Below, in pieces: positions 22,566-36,059 of a stretch of DNA of 64,000 bases. Under the pieces are notes generated by a model that was not told where the DNA came from, made no database searches, and saw only the letters and a list, made by a program, of their open reading frames with translations. The translations under genes and the position numbers were made by a program. Every line of letters starts with the position of its first letter. Within the stretch, counting starts at the first letter, position 1. Origin of the DNA: Omphiscola glabra (lineage: Eukaryota; Mollusca; Gastropoda; Lymnaeidae); NCBI GenBank assembly GCA_964017045.1, contig OZ024794.1, forward strand, positions 54,529,608 through 54,593,607. Reading direction: 5' to 3'.

Positions 22566-25067
22566 ATCCGACTTAATGGTTTATTATTTTACATTACCTT
22601 AGCCGTATGAATATTGCTTTTAATCTGAGACTTGCAAGATATCTGACCACACATCGGCTAAATAGACCAAAACAACCTAGGCGTTTGACTGACTTTGTAA
22701 ATGCATGTGTTATATTAACATTTTACTTCAAAACCACTGAAAATACATGACAAAACAATTGGAAAACAATAAATACATGTTATAGTAGCCACTGAAGTGT
22801 TTTAACGTAGTTCCATGAGGTAAAAATTATTTTTTAAATTTTATTTCAGTAGAAATAATATAGGAGCGGCGTTCTGAGGAGTGCCAACGATTCTATTGTC
22901 TCATTTTCACGTCAAACATCATTGTCTTTTTAAAAATATATTTTTAATCTCACAAAAATGTCCTTCGCCTCTAACTGCATTTTGCGCAAAATGGAAAAAA
23001 ATACCCCAATGATTTGTCCTTAAATTTAAAGATAGTCTTAAACCACATTTGTTTACCTCATGAACTGTATTTTCGGGACTTAAAAAAAAAGTAACTTTTC
23101 TTTTCTAAAAATTACATTGTCGCATCTTTAATATGATTTAATTTTTGGATATTATATCCAAATAAAAATGTACCAACTCTCGTTCATTCACATTTCAAAT
23201 GTATTGTCACGAAATATTTACCATAAATAAAATAACAAGACATTGTTATCCTCCTATGTGACCACCAATTCTTCTCGCCCTTGACCTGTTATTTGGAAAA
23301 CGGAAAAATTAGGATGTCCTTTGTTTTAAAGAAAATCTTATTCAATATCTTCCCCTTTCCAACTATACCGGGTTTTGAGGTATGGGTATACTTATGTAGA
23401 TGTGAACTGCATTTTCCGACATAACTGTAACGCGTATTTTTTGTTTTTTGAGATACTGATGTTCATATGTGCCCACCACCATTTCATTAAAACCACATTT
23501 TTATCGCTCTTCAAATGCAAAAATATAAAATGGTAAATGTAACATTGCTGAATATATTTGTTCAGCAAGTTATCTAACACTCACTTTATTAAATTATCAT
23601 CATTAATTTAACTGCTATCTTTCATCTCAAGAATTGAATAAGGTTGGATCTGTCGCACAGTTCTTTATTTACATAGTCGATACAAATATGATTCTTGAAT
23701 CAGATAAGTCCATGTAACAAATGTAGTTACAATATAACATAAGAAATCTTGCTTACTCCAATACAATTCCACTCATGAATTAATATCACATTCAAATATG
23801 GCCTCCATGTCTCCCTGACTCAAAACGTGTCCTCACAATATGGCTTCCAGCCTTACACACCTAAAATCATGCAATCCTCTTCCGCCACTAAACTAGTTCC
23901 CCTTATTCTCATCCTATATGGTTAAATTACTACGCCACCGTGCAGAGGTATCAACAATTCAGTCATGTGACTGAGTATCATTAACTCGTTGTGTTACAGT
24001 AAAATAAATAGTTTATTAAAAAATTTTGTTATATAAATACTAGTTTTGAGGAAATATTAACTTTTTTTCCTTGATCAGCATTTTGCTACTTGAACTATTT
24101 TAAAATCCTTTAAATTAATTTCGCTTTTGTTCAAGTGTTCTTGTGTATGTTGAAAAAATCTTCGGAAGGCTAAATGACCAACTTCCCGTCATCCCATCGA
24201 GCTGAAACCTGGCACATATACTCGTTGACAATTACAAAACATTTCATCAAAGTTTCAGCTCTTACCCCCAGCTGAACTCACAAAAACATTTTCCCCTGTC
24301 TTTCAATGGGAGGTTAAAGGAAATATGATGCAATTACTTCTTAAGAACTTTAGCCAATGTTAGTCGCTCAAAATTGAATATAAATGATTTATACGGAAAA
24401 CAATTTTATAGGGGTTGTTTAATTTAATCATTTTTTCTTTTCCTTGATAAATTTCAAATATTTTGGAGTGAGAAAATAACAACTAATAAATGTTAAGGAG
24501 TATACAAAGCTTAAATTTAAGTTTTTTGGGTTGTTTTAAAACAATAATAAGCAATTTAAAATGCAACCAATCACATTTATTTTAAAAATAAGGACTTTTT
24601 TTTTTGCACGTGATTAAAATAACGAAAATTTAATAATTGCGATTAGCGGGTCATTCGAGCAATTGACATTTATTTAACTGTAATCAGTTTTCAAATTAAT
24701 AATAGCAATACACAGACAGATGAAAGTATTGTGACAGTCGTCGTTTATTAGGCCTAGGTACTTCGGGAAAACCAAAAAGTCAAATATCGTAAATACGCTT
24801 TCAAAATTGTGTGTAAACAAATATTATAATTCTCACTTTCAGATGAATAGTTTTAAAATTTTGAAAAAATAATACTTACATTGTAAAGATTAAATATATA
24901 AACATAACTATTTTTGTAAATCTGATTTGAATTAATTTGATTTATGAAAAATAAAACATAAAAATTCCATATTTTGTTTTTAAAAATCTCCTTAGTTCAT
25001 CAATTTTAGTTTTTGCAGCTATTAAAATATTAATAAACTTTATGTTGTTTGAAATGTTTCGTTCCTT
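22566..25067. other. AT-rich intergenic DNA, no gene
   Basis: No convincing exon on either strand. A dispersed repeat lies at about 24165-24300 ('gagctgaaacctggcacata'); its inverted relative is at 52080-52180 in an intron of the hydroxylase gene. Confidence 0.5.
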
Positions 25068-25079
25068 TAAATATTGTTT

Positions 25080-25240
25080 TGCTTTTTTCTCTCATGTTTT
25101 TCAAACGACAGTCCGGCCCCAAACAGCGTTTGAACAGCATCTGAGGGACAGCGAATCGGCACCCAAGAGTCTAAGGGGCAATGAAACGCCGCCCACTCCC
25201 CCCCCCCGCCCCCCCACCGATGAAAAACGTTTTGAGAAAT
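25080..25240 (+). repeat. Dispersed repeat, copy 1
   Basis: Contains 'gacagtccggccccaaacag' and 'gagggacagcgaatcggcac'. A relative is at 63095-63200. Function and class unknown. Confidence 0.45.
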
Positions 25241-25867
25241 CATGCAATAGAGTAGGCCATACATATACACTTTACAATATTGTATTTTTAGAAGCGCTCG
25301 TAAGTTTTTTCTTTCTTTTTGTCCGGCGTAAACATAATTCTTGCAAGCGACAGAAATCTGTTTAGTGTTGTCACAGGTTATCTCCCATTGTCTCTGCATG
25401 CCTGCAGGCACATATACTTACAGTAAGTAAAAGAAAAATACTGTAGCTTTCAATATCTTAATACCAATTTGCTTAGTGGTCAAAAGCTGGACAGTGGCTA
25501 TAGCATAATTACCCTGCAAATCAATTTAGTAGAAAATCAAAGTTAAATGACAAATGAATTTTGTTAAAAGAAGACAACACACATAAAATATTGGCCAACA
25601 AGGTTAATAAAAAGAAGCAGTCACAAGCAGTTCGCTATAGAAACTATTAAAATTTAAATTTTCTCCTTTTTTCCTCCGGGGTGATCATTTGACTAACGCC
25701 TGGGGGGCTCTACCCCCCCCCCCCCCGAGATGTCTGAAAGAAACACTGCAAAGAATTCATGCACATGGAGACTCGATCCAGAAGCAGACACGCAAAATAT
25801 GGGATACACCTAATCTTTTGCATGTAGCATAAACTGCAAGATAGAGATGGAAGTTGATGCTTCATAA

Positions 25868-27310
25868 TTGAATTCACCTCCTCTAAAAAAGTTAAGAAAT
25901 GACAGCGAGAAATGCCATTCTCTCGGAGAAGTGAGCCACTCTAAATGGAGACGTACGGAGCCTGAGAAACGAGAATTCAAAAGTTCAAGCACTTTCAACG
26001 CGGTTCAACCACGTGTTATGAATCAGTCCTTTAAAAGAAAGGCCGAGTTAATAAATGAATTGAGACTAACAAATACATCTTTAAATAAGGAAATGAAGTA
26101 CCAGAACCAGATGGCGAACAATTGTATTGAATGTTTAGCTATAATAGGATCACCAAACTGGGGCGAGAGAAGATGTTAGAGCGTCATGTCTCATTGCTGA
26201 GGAGGCAAAATTTAGCCCTAAAAAATTCATTAAAATTAAACAATGAAGAAATAAAACCATTTTTTACTGTCGAAAGTTGAATGGAGGCGAAAAGCGTGGA
26301 AGTATTTCCAACTACAACATCGCTAACACATTCACCCACTGCAAGCAACTACAGAGAAAGTCCTACAGTGCACCAATGAGGAAATGCATTTGTAATTGCC
26401 CGTTGAACTAAGTGCCAATTGAAAGAGCTGGGGATGTAATGGCTTTTACAGTGAAGGAGTTAACGGGAAAGGTTTTGACCGACATCCCAGTATATTCAAC
26501 GGCTGCTAACACGGCTTTGGAGATTGGGATCTTGTCGGACATTCAGGTAGCTGATGTCATGCACCGTTCAGAAAACCTCCCCTTCTCTTGGGGCTCTACG
26601 CCGATTGATGATCAGCACTATAACGCTTGCCGCAGCTCTACAGGCGAACAGGAACTGACCATTGAAGTGGATGGAGTTCCTGGAGGTAAAACTCCCTTTA
26701 AGATCTAACCACCCAGAATTCTGTATAGGAGGAGGATCCGCATGTTGTGTTGCATAGCACCCATCAGTCTTTTAGTAACACTTTGAGTGACAGGGCGAAG
26801 GTCAATCAATTTGTTTCGATGCAGTTGGGTGATTTGTTGAACAAGAGGTTAATTCAACTGAAGCGCAATCTACACCCCGTAGAAGAAATGGTTTCTGAAG
26901 CACGTAAGCAGTGCAAACTTCTTGATGCTAAATGGATCATAACCGGGCTGTCATTTAGAGAAGATGAAATGCTTCTAATCGTAACAGGGCTATATCTAAA
27001 CTGAGGTAAATTTCATTTTTTATATATTTTTTCACATGACTTATTTTCAGTACCTAGACTCAATAAATATTTCTGAAGATGTTCATTTTGCTGTACGCAC
27101 ATAAAGACATTTGTGTTTTTTTTCTTCCACAGGGCTAAGATGTCACCCTGAGATATTGCAGGGTTGACAGCATTTCTGTAGAAGGAGAATTTGAAGCCTG
27201 GAATCATTACTCGCTACGTTGGAAACAAGCTCCACATTTTGTTTCATCTTGGAGGGGGTCACTTTTTAGAGGAAAGAATCACTGACCCAGTACCTAAAGA
27301 AATTTTGCAC
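25868..27310 (+). pseudogene. Decayed transposon-derived protein gene
   Basis: Three open stretches in different frames (25868-26179, 26412-26708, 26747-27004) plus a short piece near 27150-27280 line up with one protein type. It has an N-terminal Lys/Asn-rich coiled-coil-like part (MNQSFKRKAELINELR), a middle with ILSDIQVADV and LTIEVDGVPGGKT, then SFSNTLSDRAKVNQ and LHPVEEMVSEARKQCK, and finally GIITRYVGNKLHILFHLGGG. I recognise this order from multi-copy uncharacterised proteins of aquatic invertebrates and fish that behave like transposon-derived genes; no formal family name can be given. In-frame stops and frame changes show that it is dead. A possible intron at about 27005-27130 separates the last piece. 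Confidence 0.5.
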
Positions 27311-28085
27311 ATCTGTCATAAGTAAGAACAGCCCTGCTGAATGACATCTGGTGCAATGAGATTCTTATTCAACTTCGAGTCTCAGGTAACCTAGTTCCAT
27401 TTATTTTTTCATCCAAGGTAAATAAATAAGGTACACACATTTTAAAATAACATGTCGATGTTGCTTATGCTACTTTTCTAACGAATACTTGCATTTGCAT
27501 GATGAGTCTGTTTGGAAAACTTGTAACTGGATACTGGATGACTCAATTTTACAAGAACTGTAAAGGTTTATAATTTAAAGCATTTGGAGATGGTGGGTAT
27601 TTTTATTTTGGCTACTTTAGGGTGATTTTTGCCATCAACGCTTACCAAATCTAAATGATGACTAATTAAATCATAATTGTCACTAAAGGAGTTCATTGAT
27701 GGCTGATTTTTACCCTAGAGAAATACTTTAAATGTCTTGTGTTTAGATTGTTATACTGGTTAAAGGTTGTTTGTGCTGAAAATGAATGTGTAAAATGTAA
27801 TAAAAATATTTCCATTGATTAGGATCAATAAAGAATTTAAATGTTAGCTCAATGAAATGGCAAAGCTTTGAAAATAATAATGTACTTTCTTCGAATTTTG
27901 TGCAAAGTGTTGTAGCAAAATGAGTGTCTCTGTTCATGACCATATCACTTTTTAGTTAATACATGTTAATACATGTTAATAATGTAAATGCATGTATTTA
28001 ATTTCACATGCTGACTGGCTGATGATACTGAATAAAACTCTGCCTGCCCCCCCCCCCTTTTTTCCAACCTTCTTAACACCCGTTT
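27311..28085. other. AT-rich intergenic DNA, no gene
   Basis: Nothing recognisable apart from a poly-C tract at about 28049. Confidence 0.5.
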
Positions 28086-28190
28086 CTCTGTTTCTTTGTT
28101 AAACTTATAACACTGGTTGGGTGTCGCCACAACTTGTCAAATGTTATAATGGGGTCGCGGCACTAAAAAAGGTTTAGAATCCCTTGGTTA
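28086..28190 (+). mobile_element. Decayed SPIN-like relic
   Basis: 'ggttgggtgtcgccacaac' and 'ggggtcgcggcac' followed by 'aaggtttagaatccctt' match the right half of the SPIN-type copies, with many substitutions. No target duplication survives. Confidence 0.5.
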
Positions 28191-28199
28191 GGATTATAT

Positions 28200-29680
28200 C
28201 ATTAAGATATTAGTGTTTTGAAGCCTTAAAATGTTATTTTTTGGAGTGTGTGTGTGGGGGGGGGTGAGTTAGGTGCCTATTCTATGGGAGACTATGAATG
28301 CTAGATGAATTAAAGATATTGAACAACTGGATTCTGGTTCGATCCCGCTGGTGATAACACCCATGGGCTTGACTAACGAAAAGAGTAACCAAAGGAGGAC
28401 AACTGTCTTAAAAATATGTGTTTTTTAAAATTAAATATCATTAAGTTATGTCCCGAAACGATTTTTAAAATAAAATCACCTTTAAAAAATTGTAAGAAAA
28501 GGATATTTACATAAAGATTTCTTCTTTGTCGCCTGAAATAAAGCATTTCAAAAGATAAAAGATGAATAGTATAAATTTAAAAAATAAAATTAAAAAGAAA
28601 ACCATTTATCTGTTACAAGTCACTCAGCATGATAAAACTTTACTCAACGTTTTAAACAAAGATAATTCATTCTATTAGTTTGATCTTTGGGTCGAGTCCA
28701 GGGCAAGATGCGACGGAAAGCATTCGAGATTCCCCCAAAACTTTCCGAAAGAAAAGGCTATTCATTACTTGGCACACACACACACACAAATAAAATAAAT
28801 AAAAGTACACGAATACCTTTCCTACACCTTCCTTCAGAACTCGAGACCTGGTTTAGCCAATTTTTATTATACAAAAAACAATCTATTTATTTTTGTAACC
28901 AGTGCCGTATTAAGACGCCTATGGGCCCCAAGGCAGTCGGAATTTTGGAGTCTCTTAAAATATACTGCATATTTTTCCTTTACGTTAATCCGGCACTGAC
29001 ATTATTAACGGTTCACGACTTTATGGCTTTTGGGCCCGCACTTTAAAATATATACGTTCAATTCAATGATTTGTAGTTTTTATAACAGTCGTATGCATAA
29101 GAAAAATGTTCTTTTATTGCCATGTCTTCTACATCTGAAAAATCGCAAACCCAACCTCCAAAAATGAGTTTTTCCTGTTTTTTCACGAAATAAAATTCCC
29201 GAGAACTGCGCTAAATGAGATTCGTAAGAATAAGTGATTATTATAAAGTGTGTTACTTGTATGCATGTTTCTCTGCCCCACCTCCTATTGCTCGGTATTA
29301 CATTTTATAAAGGGTTTATACGAAACACTTTGTTTTTAGGGGTTGTTTATTTTGTTTTGATATTGATGTCAGCAATTAAATATGTAGCCCGGTGCCAACA
29401 TAGCCCCTCCATTGATTAGAAATAATGATGTTTATGTTCCAATGCGTTCTTTTTGTTGAAAAGTGTGTTATTACGTGTGGCGATTTCTAGAAATTTTTCA
29501 CTAGAAGATTTTGATTCAATCCCTGTATATAGGCCGGCAGCTCATCTAGCGAGAGGAGAGATTTTTGCTAAGTGTTCTTGAGTTTTACGAGACGTCATAT
29601 TCGGTACGTAACAGCTTCAATCGTTCGAATGACACATATACAAAATTTGGGTTCCTCCTCGATGTTGAGGCGCTGTGGTA
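28200..29680. other. Intergenic DNA with unassigned repeat
   Basis: No gene seen. The stretch 28905-29045 ('gtgccgtattaagacgcc' to 'ttttgggcccgcactt') looks like a short interspersed element but has no second copy in the window. Confidence 0.4.
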
Positions 29681-29689
29681 TGGTGCGGC

Positions 29690-30178
29690 CACTGTTATGG
29701 TGCGGCCAGGGTTATGGTGAGGACAGTGTTATGGTGTGGATAATGTTGTGGTGTGGCCAGCGTTATGGTCTGGACAGTATTATGGTGTGGCCAGTGTTAT
29801 GGTGTTGCCAGTGTTGTGGACAGTGTTATGGTAGTGGACAGTGTTATGGTAGTGGACAGTGTCGTGGTGTGGACAGGGTTATGGTGTGGCCAATTTATGG
29901 AATGGGCAGTGTTGTAGTGGACAGTGTTGTGGTTTGGACAGTGTTATGGTGTGGCCAGTTTATGGTATGGCCAGTGTTGTGTTGTGGACAGTGTTGTGGT
30001 GTGGACAGTGTTATGGTGTGGCCAGTTTACGGTATGGCCAGTGTTATGGTGTGGACAGTGTTATGGTGTGGACAGTGTTGTGGTGTGGACAGTGTTATGG
30101 TGTGGCCAGGGTTGTGGTGTGGCCAGGGTTATGGTGTGGCCAGTGTTATGGTGTGGCCAGGGTTATGGTGTGTCCAGT
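29690..30178. repeat. 17-bp minisatellite
   Basis: About 28 units of gtgttatggtgtggaca and close variants. The long Cys/Gly/Val-rich open frames on this strand are products of the repeat. Confidence 0.95.
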
Positions 30179-30370
30179 GAACTAAAGCAGAAGTATGAAA
30201 GGTTTTGGGAATTTTACATGTCTAAAACTGATAGACATGAAGAGATATCAGGTTGCAGAATGCTACTGTAAAGTCATACTAATATAAAGCTAGAGCGACA
30301 CGAAGACCTTCCCAAGCTTATTTTTCAGTCTTTCCTTATCTTCAAATTACCTTTCAGATAATGCTACACA

Positions 30371-30562
30371 TTGCAGTTGTTCATTGCAAGCCTCGAAAGA
30401 TTTTTCAGTAAAATGAAACTAATTTTTGATTATGCAAGGTCATCTATGAGACAGGAAAAACTCTGTGATTTAGTGCTACTCAGCTTACAAAGAGAGGAAA
30501 TGGAGAAGACATATTTTGAGCGGATCATGGAACCAGTCAAACCAAGAAAAGTGCATTGTTAG
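30371..30562 (+). pseudogene. hAT transposase C-terminal fragment
   Basis: The product contains RFFSKMKLIFDYARSSMRQE followed by KLCDLVLLSLQRE, which is the C-terminal dimerisation region of hAT-family transposases. It ends at TAG 30560. The N-terminal catalytic part is not seen upstream, where the 17-bp array lies, so this is a relic. Confidence 0.75.
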
Positions 30563-30837
30563 TTTAAATCTCTTGTTAATAAAGTGTCATGATTTGTTAA
30601 TTAAAGATTTTTTAACCTGACAATTTAGTTTGATATGAAAAGAAATTAAATTAACAATAATGATAACAATAAGTTATTACTTATACGAACTTATGAAATT
30701 AAATATATAAGACTCAGTCTTTGAAAAGGATATCTGTGTGAGGCAACTTTGGGCAACATTTTGAAAAATATATCTGTGTGAGACAACTTTTGGCAACATT
30801 TTGAAAAAAAGAGCATTGCTGCCCAGGTATTTCGGGA

Positions 30838-31400
30838 GTACTAGCTGTTACTTGCTGTTTATAGCTGTTGCTTGCTGTTTATAGCTGTTACTTGCTGTTT
30901 ATAGCTGTTACTAGCTGTTTATAGCTGTTAATAGCTGTTACTAGCTGCTACTTGCTGTTTACAGCTGTTACTAGCTGTTTATAGCTGTTTATAGCTGCTA
31001 CTAGCTGTTTATAGCTGTTAATAGCTGTTACTTGCTGTTTATAGCTGTTACTAGCTGCTACTTGCTGTTTATAGCTGTTACTAGCTGCTACTTGATGTTT
31101 ACTGCTGTTACTAGCTGTTTATAGCTGCTAATAGCTGTTTATAGCTGTTTATAGCTGTTACTTGCTGTTTATAGCTGTTACTAGCTGTTTATAGCTGCTA
31201 CTTGCTGTTTATAGCTGTTACTAGCTGCTACTTGCTGTTTACAGCTGTTACTAGCTGTTTATAGCTGCTACTAGCTGTTTATAGCTGTTACTAGCTGTTT
31301 ATAGCTGCTACTAGCTGTTTATAGCTGTTACTAGCTGTTTACTGCTGTTTATAGCTGTTACTAGCTGTTACTTGCTGTTTATAGCTGTTACTAGCGGCTA
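30838..31400. repeat. 10-bp minisatellite (agctgtttat/agctgttact)
   Basis: About 55 units in which agctgtttat and agctgttact alternate irregularly. Confidence 0.95.
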
Positions 31401-31419
31401 CTTGATGTTACGAGTTGAA

Positions 31420-32480
31420 TTTTCAACTACTAGCAGTTCCTTGTTATTACTAACTGTTACCCGCTGTTACCAATTGTGTCTAGAAGTTACTTGATGCTGC
31501 TCGCTAATGTCATTCCACTTGTCAAGATCAGGAACGATAAGCGGCCCCATTTGCAAGAGTAATGGCAGTTGTGAGAACTCATAAATCCTTAATTAAATAA
31601 TCTGTATAAAAATGTGTGTCACATAACACATACTTGAAGCAATTCAAACGTATACATGTGTACAGCATTGCATTTGTTAAGTCATACGTCATCATTGTGT
31701 TTAATGGGCGCCCCAAGATTATTATTTTTTTTTGTCCTAGGACTGTAAGAACTCTAAAGATTTGGGGACAATTAATTGATATTTTTTATTACATTTTTTG
31801 AACATCATATTATTTTATTTCCTTATTATACAGAAGCAAGAAATTGAATTTGTGATTACGTTTCAAAGAGTTTACATTGAACCATTCGGATTATTTAATA
31901 CCAAAAGAGCACTTTATTCATATTAATTTTTTTCTAATTAGGCATGTTGGTTGGCGGTATTAAACTTAACCAGCTACTGTTGATGACTTGGCTTACCAGA
32001 CACGTGCTCAAGATGCCATGTCAGATGCTTTTGTAAAAACAGCATTAAACTTCGTTGGAATCGTTGAATAATTTAGATTCAGGATAAATTATTTTTATTT
32101 ATTTATTGCATTCAAAGATGAAATTTCTTAAGAGTATTAGTGGTGAAAATGGAGTATTCTAATGTTTGTTCTTAAATTAAAGCTCACGTGATCAAAAAAA
32201 TAAATGCCGTTTTATCAGTAAAAATTGTCACAAAAAAAAAAAAAGACAAAGAGATCGGGGTTGAAATAATTGTATTTCAATCCAAGGCCTCTACGATTTA
32301 TTCTTAAATTTTCAAAATAGAATTTCAATATAAGTTTGATTGTGTAACATTAATAATATTAAATAGTTCGACTTGTGTTCCGAGATATAATTAATTTGTT
32401 AAATCTTCTATTTCTAAATAAGAAAAATGGTCTGCCCGTGGAGCACTTCTCTAGATTCTTTTTGTTACTCTCTCCAACAG
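31420..32480. other. AT-rich intergenic DNA, no gene
   Basis: No coding or repeat structure recognised before the start of unit 3. Confidence 0.5.
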
Positions 32481-34029
32481 AGATCGACTGGAAGTGATTT
32501 TCTGATTTCAGCCTAAACCGAAACTAGGCCGAAAGATAAACATGACTCTCGGCCAAAACCGACACCGAAACAAAAAGCTTAACGAGATTTTTGTCCGAAG
32601 CCGAAACTGAAATGTTTAGTTATTTTGAAATTCGTTCGCACATACATTCTGCATACATCAAAAAAATGATTGGGGGAATTATCGATATTTGCATTTTTTT
32701 TAAATATAAAACATGAGATCATTGTGAATATTAATTAATAAACATCTAATGAATACTTTGGCTTTACCATTTTAATTTAAAAGTAATTTAAATTTCTTAA
32801 AAATGTTTTTAAAGTAGTATGGTAAGAGAAAATTTGGCCCCCAAGGAAATTCATGCAAAATGGACACTTGACTTTTATAATATAATCACATTCTAGAACA
32901 TACACTTACAATAATTATTGTGGCTCTAATATTGCCAATTGTCACCTAAATTTATGTTATTAAGGCTATACAAATATCAAAACAATGTCTCACGGTTTTC
33001 GTCATACTAATGCTTTGTGTTTCCATACATAGATGGCAAGACATCCCTGTATTAATATTAAGCCTAGTACCAACACATTAGTCTTTCCGTGCTGGTGACG
33101 TCATTATTTCGCTCGGCGACCTACCTCCCTCACCACCATTGGTGGGGTAATTCTTTTTAACCGGGTCTCTTAAAATTGTTGTTGTGCGTGACAGGTCTCG
33201 ACGGATATCCCAAAAGACATCTTAATTGGTCGCCACAATGATAAAGGTAAACTGGTCTGCAGTAGGCCTACTACATGAACACACATGTTATTGCGACAAT
33301 AACAATGTTTATGAGCATGGTAATGATCAATTTTTAAAAAAAAATGCATTAATTGAAAAAGCCTAAGTTTCCATAATTTCAAAAAAATAAATAAAAATAA
33401 AACAAAAATAATAATGGAAATATTACCATTTCCTAAGATTATTCAATAGTGATCACATTAGCTTATGACAACATTAATGAACATCACGATAATAATACAT
33501 CAAAATGAATATGACACATGAAAGAATTGAATAAACCTAGGGTTAGGTACTCCAAATCAAATTTTCAAATACATCTGATACAGACAAAGAGCATATCATT
33601 GGAAAGAGAGGGCTTTAAGCTTTCCAGTGACACCAAGATAATCTTTCTATCTTTTATAGGAGAAACGTTATGAATTTTTAGTGATTTATTTTCCCCCACT
33701 ATTTGGCTTTGTATTTAAATATTTAAACTGTGATCGCATTATTACACTTTTGGTAGGGTTCCAAATTTTATTTTTGAAAAAAATTAAAACAAAAATAACG
33801 ATATAAATATTACCATTCCATTAGTTTTTCTTCCACAAGACTGTTAACATTTGCCGAGGCCTAATAAAATTTTAATTATTTGGAAATAAAAGATAAGTAG
33901 GTCATCATGCAGCTGTGAGCAGTTTTCGTATTAGTCATATTACATACGATGACAGCAAGACGTCAAGCAGTAATAAATATCGGATTGCCAGCCTACACAC
34001 AGTCTGGCTTAATGATATATCTAAGACAC

Positions 34030-35756
34030 AACACGAGTCTTTTACTAAATATACCAAAGAAAAGCAAAGAACCTCTACATAAGAGAACTGTCTTTGTTGC
34101 CCTACTTGTAACTACACTCATCCTTCTTTACTTCATGGTTGAGGCGTATGGATACGCCATGGGCGCCCGCAGGTAGGGGCAAGGTGGGGCACTTGCCCCC
34201 CCCCTGGATTGATTGATTGATTAAAAAAAAATTTTTATACAAAAATAGACAAAAATGTATTAAAGTAAAGAGAAAATAAAGAGAAAGTAACTAAGCTGAT
34301 GCTGATCTCGTTTTACTGGGTAATTATTTTTATATTTTCTATATTAATTAGTTTTGCAAAGTTTTATCCCGCTGTCAGGTATGCCTTACTAGTTTTGCTA
34401 ACATTACAAGCAACAACATGAACGGTGGAGCGATCGTTCAGCACATTACGTCGTGTAAAAACATGGCTTAGATCTACAATGTCAGATGAACGTCTGTCTG
34501 GGTTGTGCATGTTAAGCGTACTCAGAGACAAAGTGAACTGCAACAAAAAAGACTTTATGGACAAAATTGTAGATATGGTTGGTAACGATAACAGACGACT
34601 CCAGTTCTTGTTTAAAAAAAATATTTTATTTTAAATTTATGTTGTAATATTTTTTGTTATATACATATATTGTGTTAATAAAAAATGTGTTGCTACAGTA
34701 TGCCCTTCATTACTACAGTGTGCTGTCCGTTCATTCACCATACAAATACTCTACAGTAAATTAAAACTACATTAAAACATTACTAAAAATATTGTGCCCC
34801 CCCCCCACACTAGAAAATATTTTGCCCCCTCTTTTCCACAAGCTTGTCAGTTTTTCTATCTGCCAATCATTTAGTCACAGTTCTCAACTTAACAGATACA
34901 AGCACAGCGGAAATGAAAGCCAACGATGACAGAGTTAACTTCAGCCCTCTTCAACCTAAAGAGTTTTAACAGCACTGCGATAAACCAGATAAAAATTGTT
35001 AACATTTCGCAACCAAGTTTAGAAACTCAAAATAATGACAACATCCAGAGCGGAGGAACCTAACCTCCAGATCTAACCACCACATCGCTCCTTCAAAACA
35101 TTAGCATATATTTCACTACTGAAAAACTTGGTTTAATGCAACTACTCAAACTATTTGATAAGTTAGTGACAAAGCACAATGTGGCCTGCTTCATGTACGG
35201 CAGAACATTGATTGGTTCCTACAGACATCACGGCATGGTTCCCTGGGATCATGATATTGATGTCATTGTACCAGAGAATCTTAAAGGGCGTCTCAAACAC
35301 ATTTTCTTCAATGTCCCCAAAGACTTCGTCTTGTACTTTGATCCAACATGTTTCGGGAAGTTGTTTCCGTAGCGTGTCAAGCTTCCCTAGATATCTTTTT
35401 CTACGGAGAGAACGCCACACACATATGGGACACGTGCTCTCATTACAAAATAAACAGTTATGTTATCCTAAGTCGATTATATTTCCCTTACGGAAACCAC
35501 CGTTTTAGAATATGTCTTTGTTGGCCCCTCGTGACACCAGAGCTGTGATTACCAAGACATAGTCTAGACGAGTGCAGGTCTAATGTCTATAACCATTCAA
35601 ATGAACACACTATTAAATGGATTACCGTTCAGTATTCCAGGTTACATTCCTTGCACCCGTTTGTGACGAGAACGAACGTGAATGGCGGCTGCAATGAAAC
35701 TCTGATGTACCAAGGAAACATCACTAACGTTTTCTACGCATCGGATGTATCTTGCT
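34030..35756 (+). pseudogene. LicD-like pseudogene split by a hAT element
   Basis: Second copy of the gene at 18736-19853. The start codon is changed (acacgagtc against acatgagtc), the 5' part (34030-34155) is separated from the rest by a 690-bp insertion, and the stem region has frame changes and a stop (near 34965 and 35060). The catalytic region stays open at 35136-35372 and keeps the missing base of the other copy, but the active-site motif reads WDHDIDV instead of WDDDIDV. A further frameshift follows near 35370. It stops at TAG 35754. Confidence 0.88.
34156..34845 (+). mobile_element. hAT element fragment inserted in LicD copy
   Basis: Lies between 'ggcgtatggatacgc' and 'tttccacaagc', which are adjacent in the intact copy at about 18860-18895. 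Inside, a TTLQATT...TVERSFSTLRRVKTWLRST stretch (about 34380-34490) and ERLSGLCMLSVLRD are the C-terminal dimerisation region of a hAT transposase. The ends (ggggcaaggtggggca and tgccccctc) are roughly inverted. The transposase N-terminus is absent. Confidence 0.75.
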
Positions 35757-36059
35757 AGCATATTCTTAGATATTAAATACTGTTTTAAATTCTTTCTGTT
35801 ACTTTAAATATCGTATATGAAATGAATTTATGGTTCTGGTAAGGTACGTTGCTGAATCCTTGTACTGGCATATGTGCAATGGTTGGATGCGATGCTGGTA
35901 TTTTAACGGCTCCCAGCGGATGCTAGGACAGTTTTGAAGCTCACGACTGACGTCTAGTTACAGCGGTATTGTCCAGGTTACAGCGTGATTCAGTGAAGCA
36001 TTTACTATTGTTCTGGATGTAATTGCTTATCGGGTTGTTAGAGGTGAAGTTAATTTTTA

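Noticed and set aside
29572..30271. 200-codon Cys/Gly/Val-rich open frame
   Set aside because: Product of a 17-bp repeat, open in all three frames; no signal peptide or domain.
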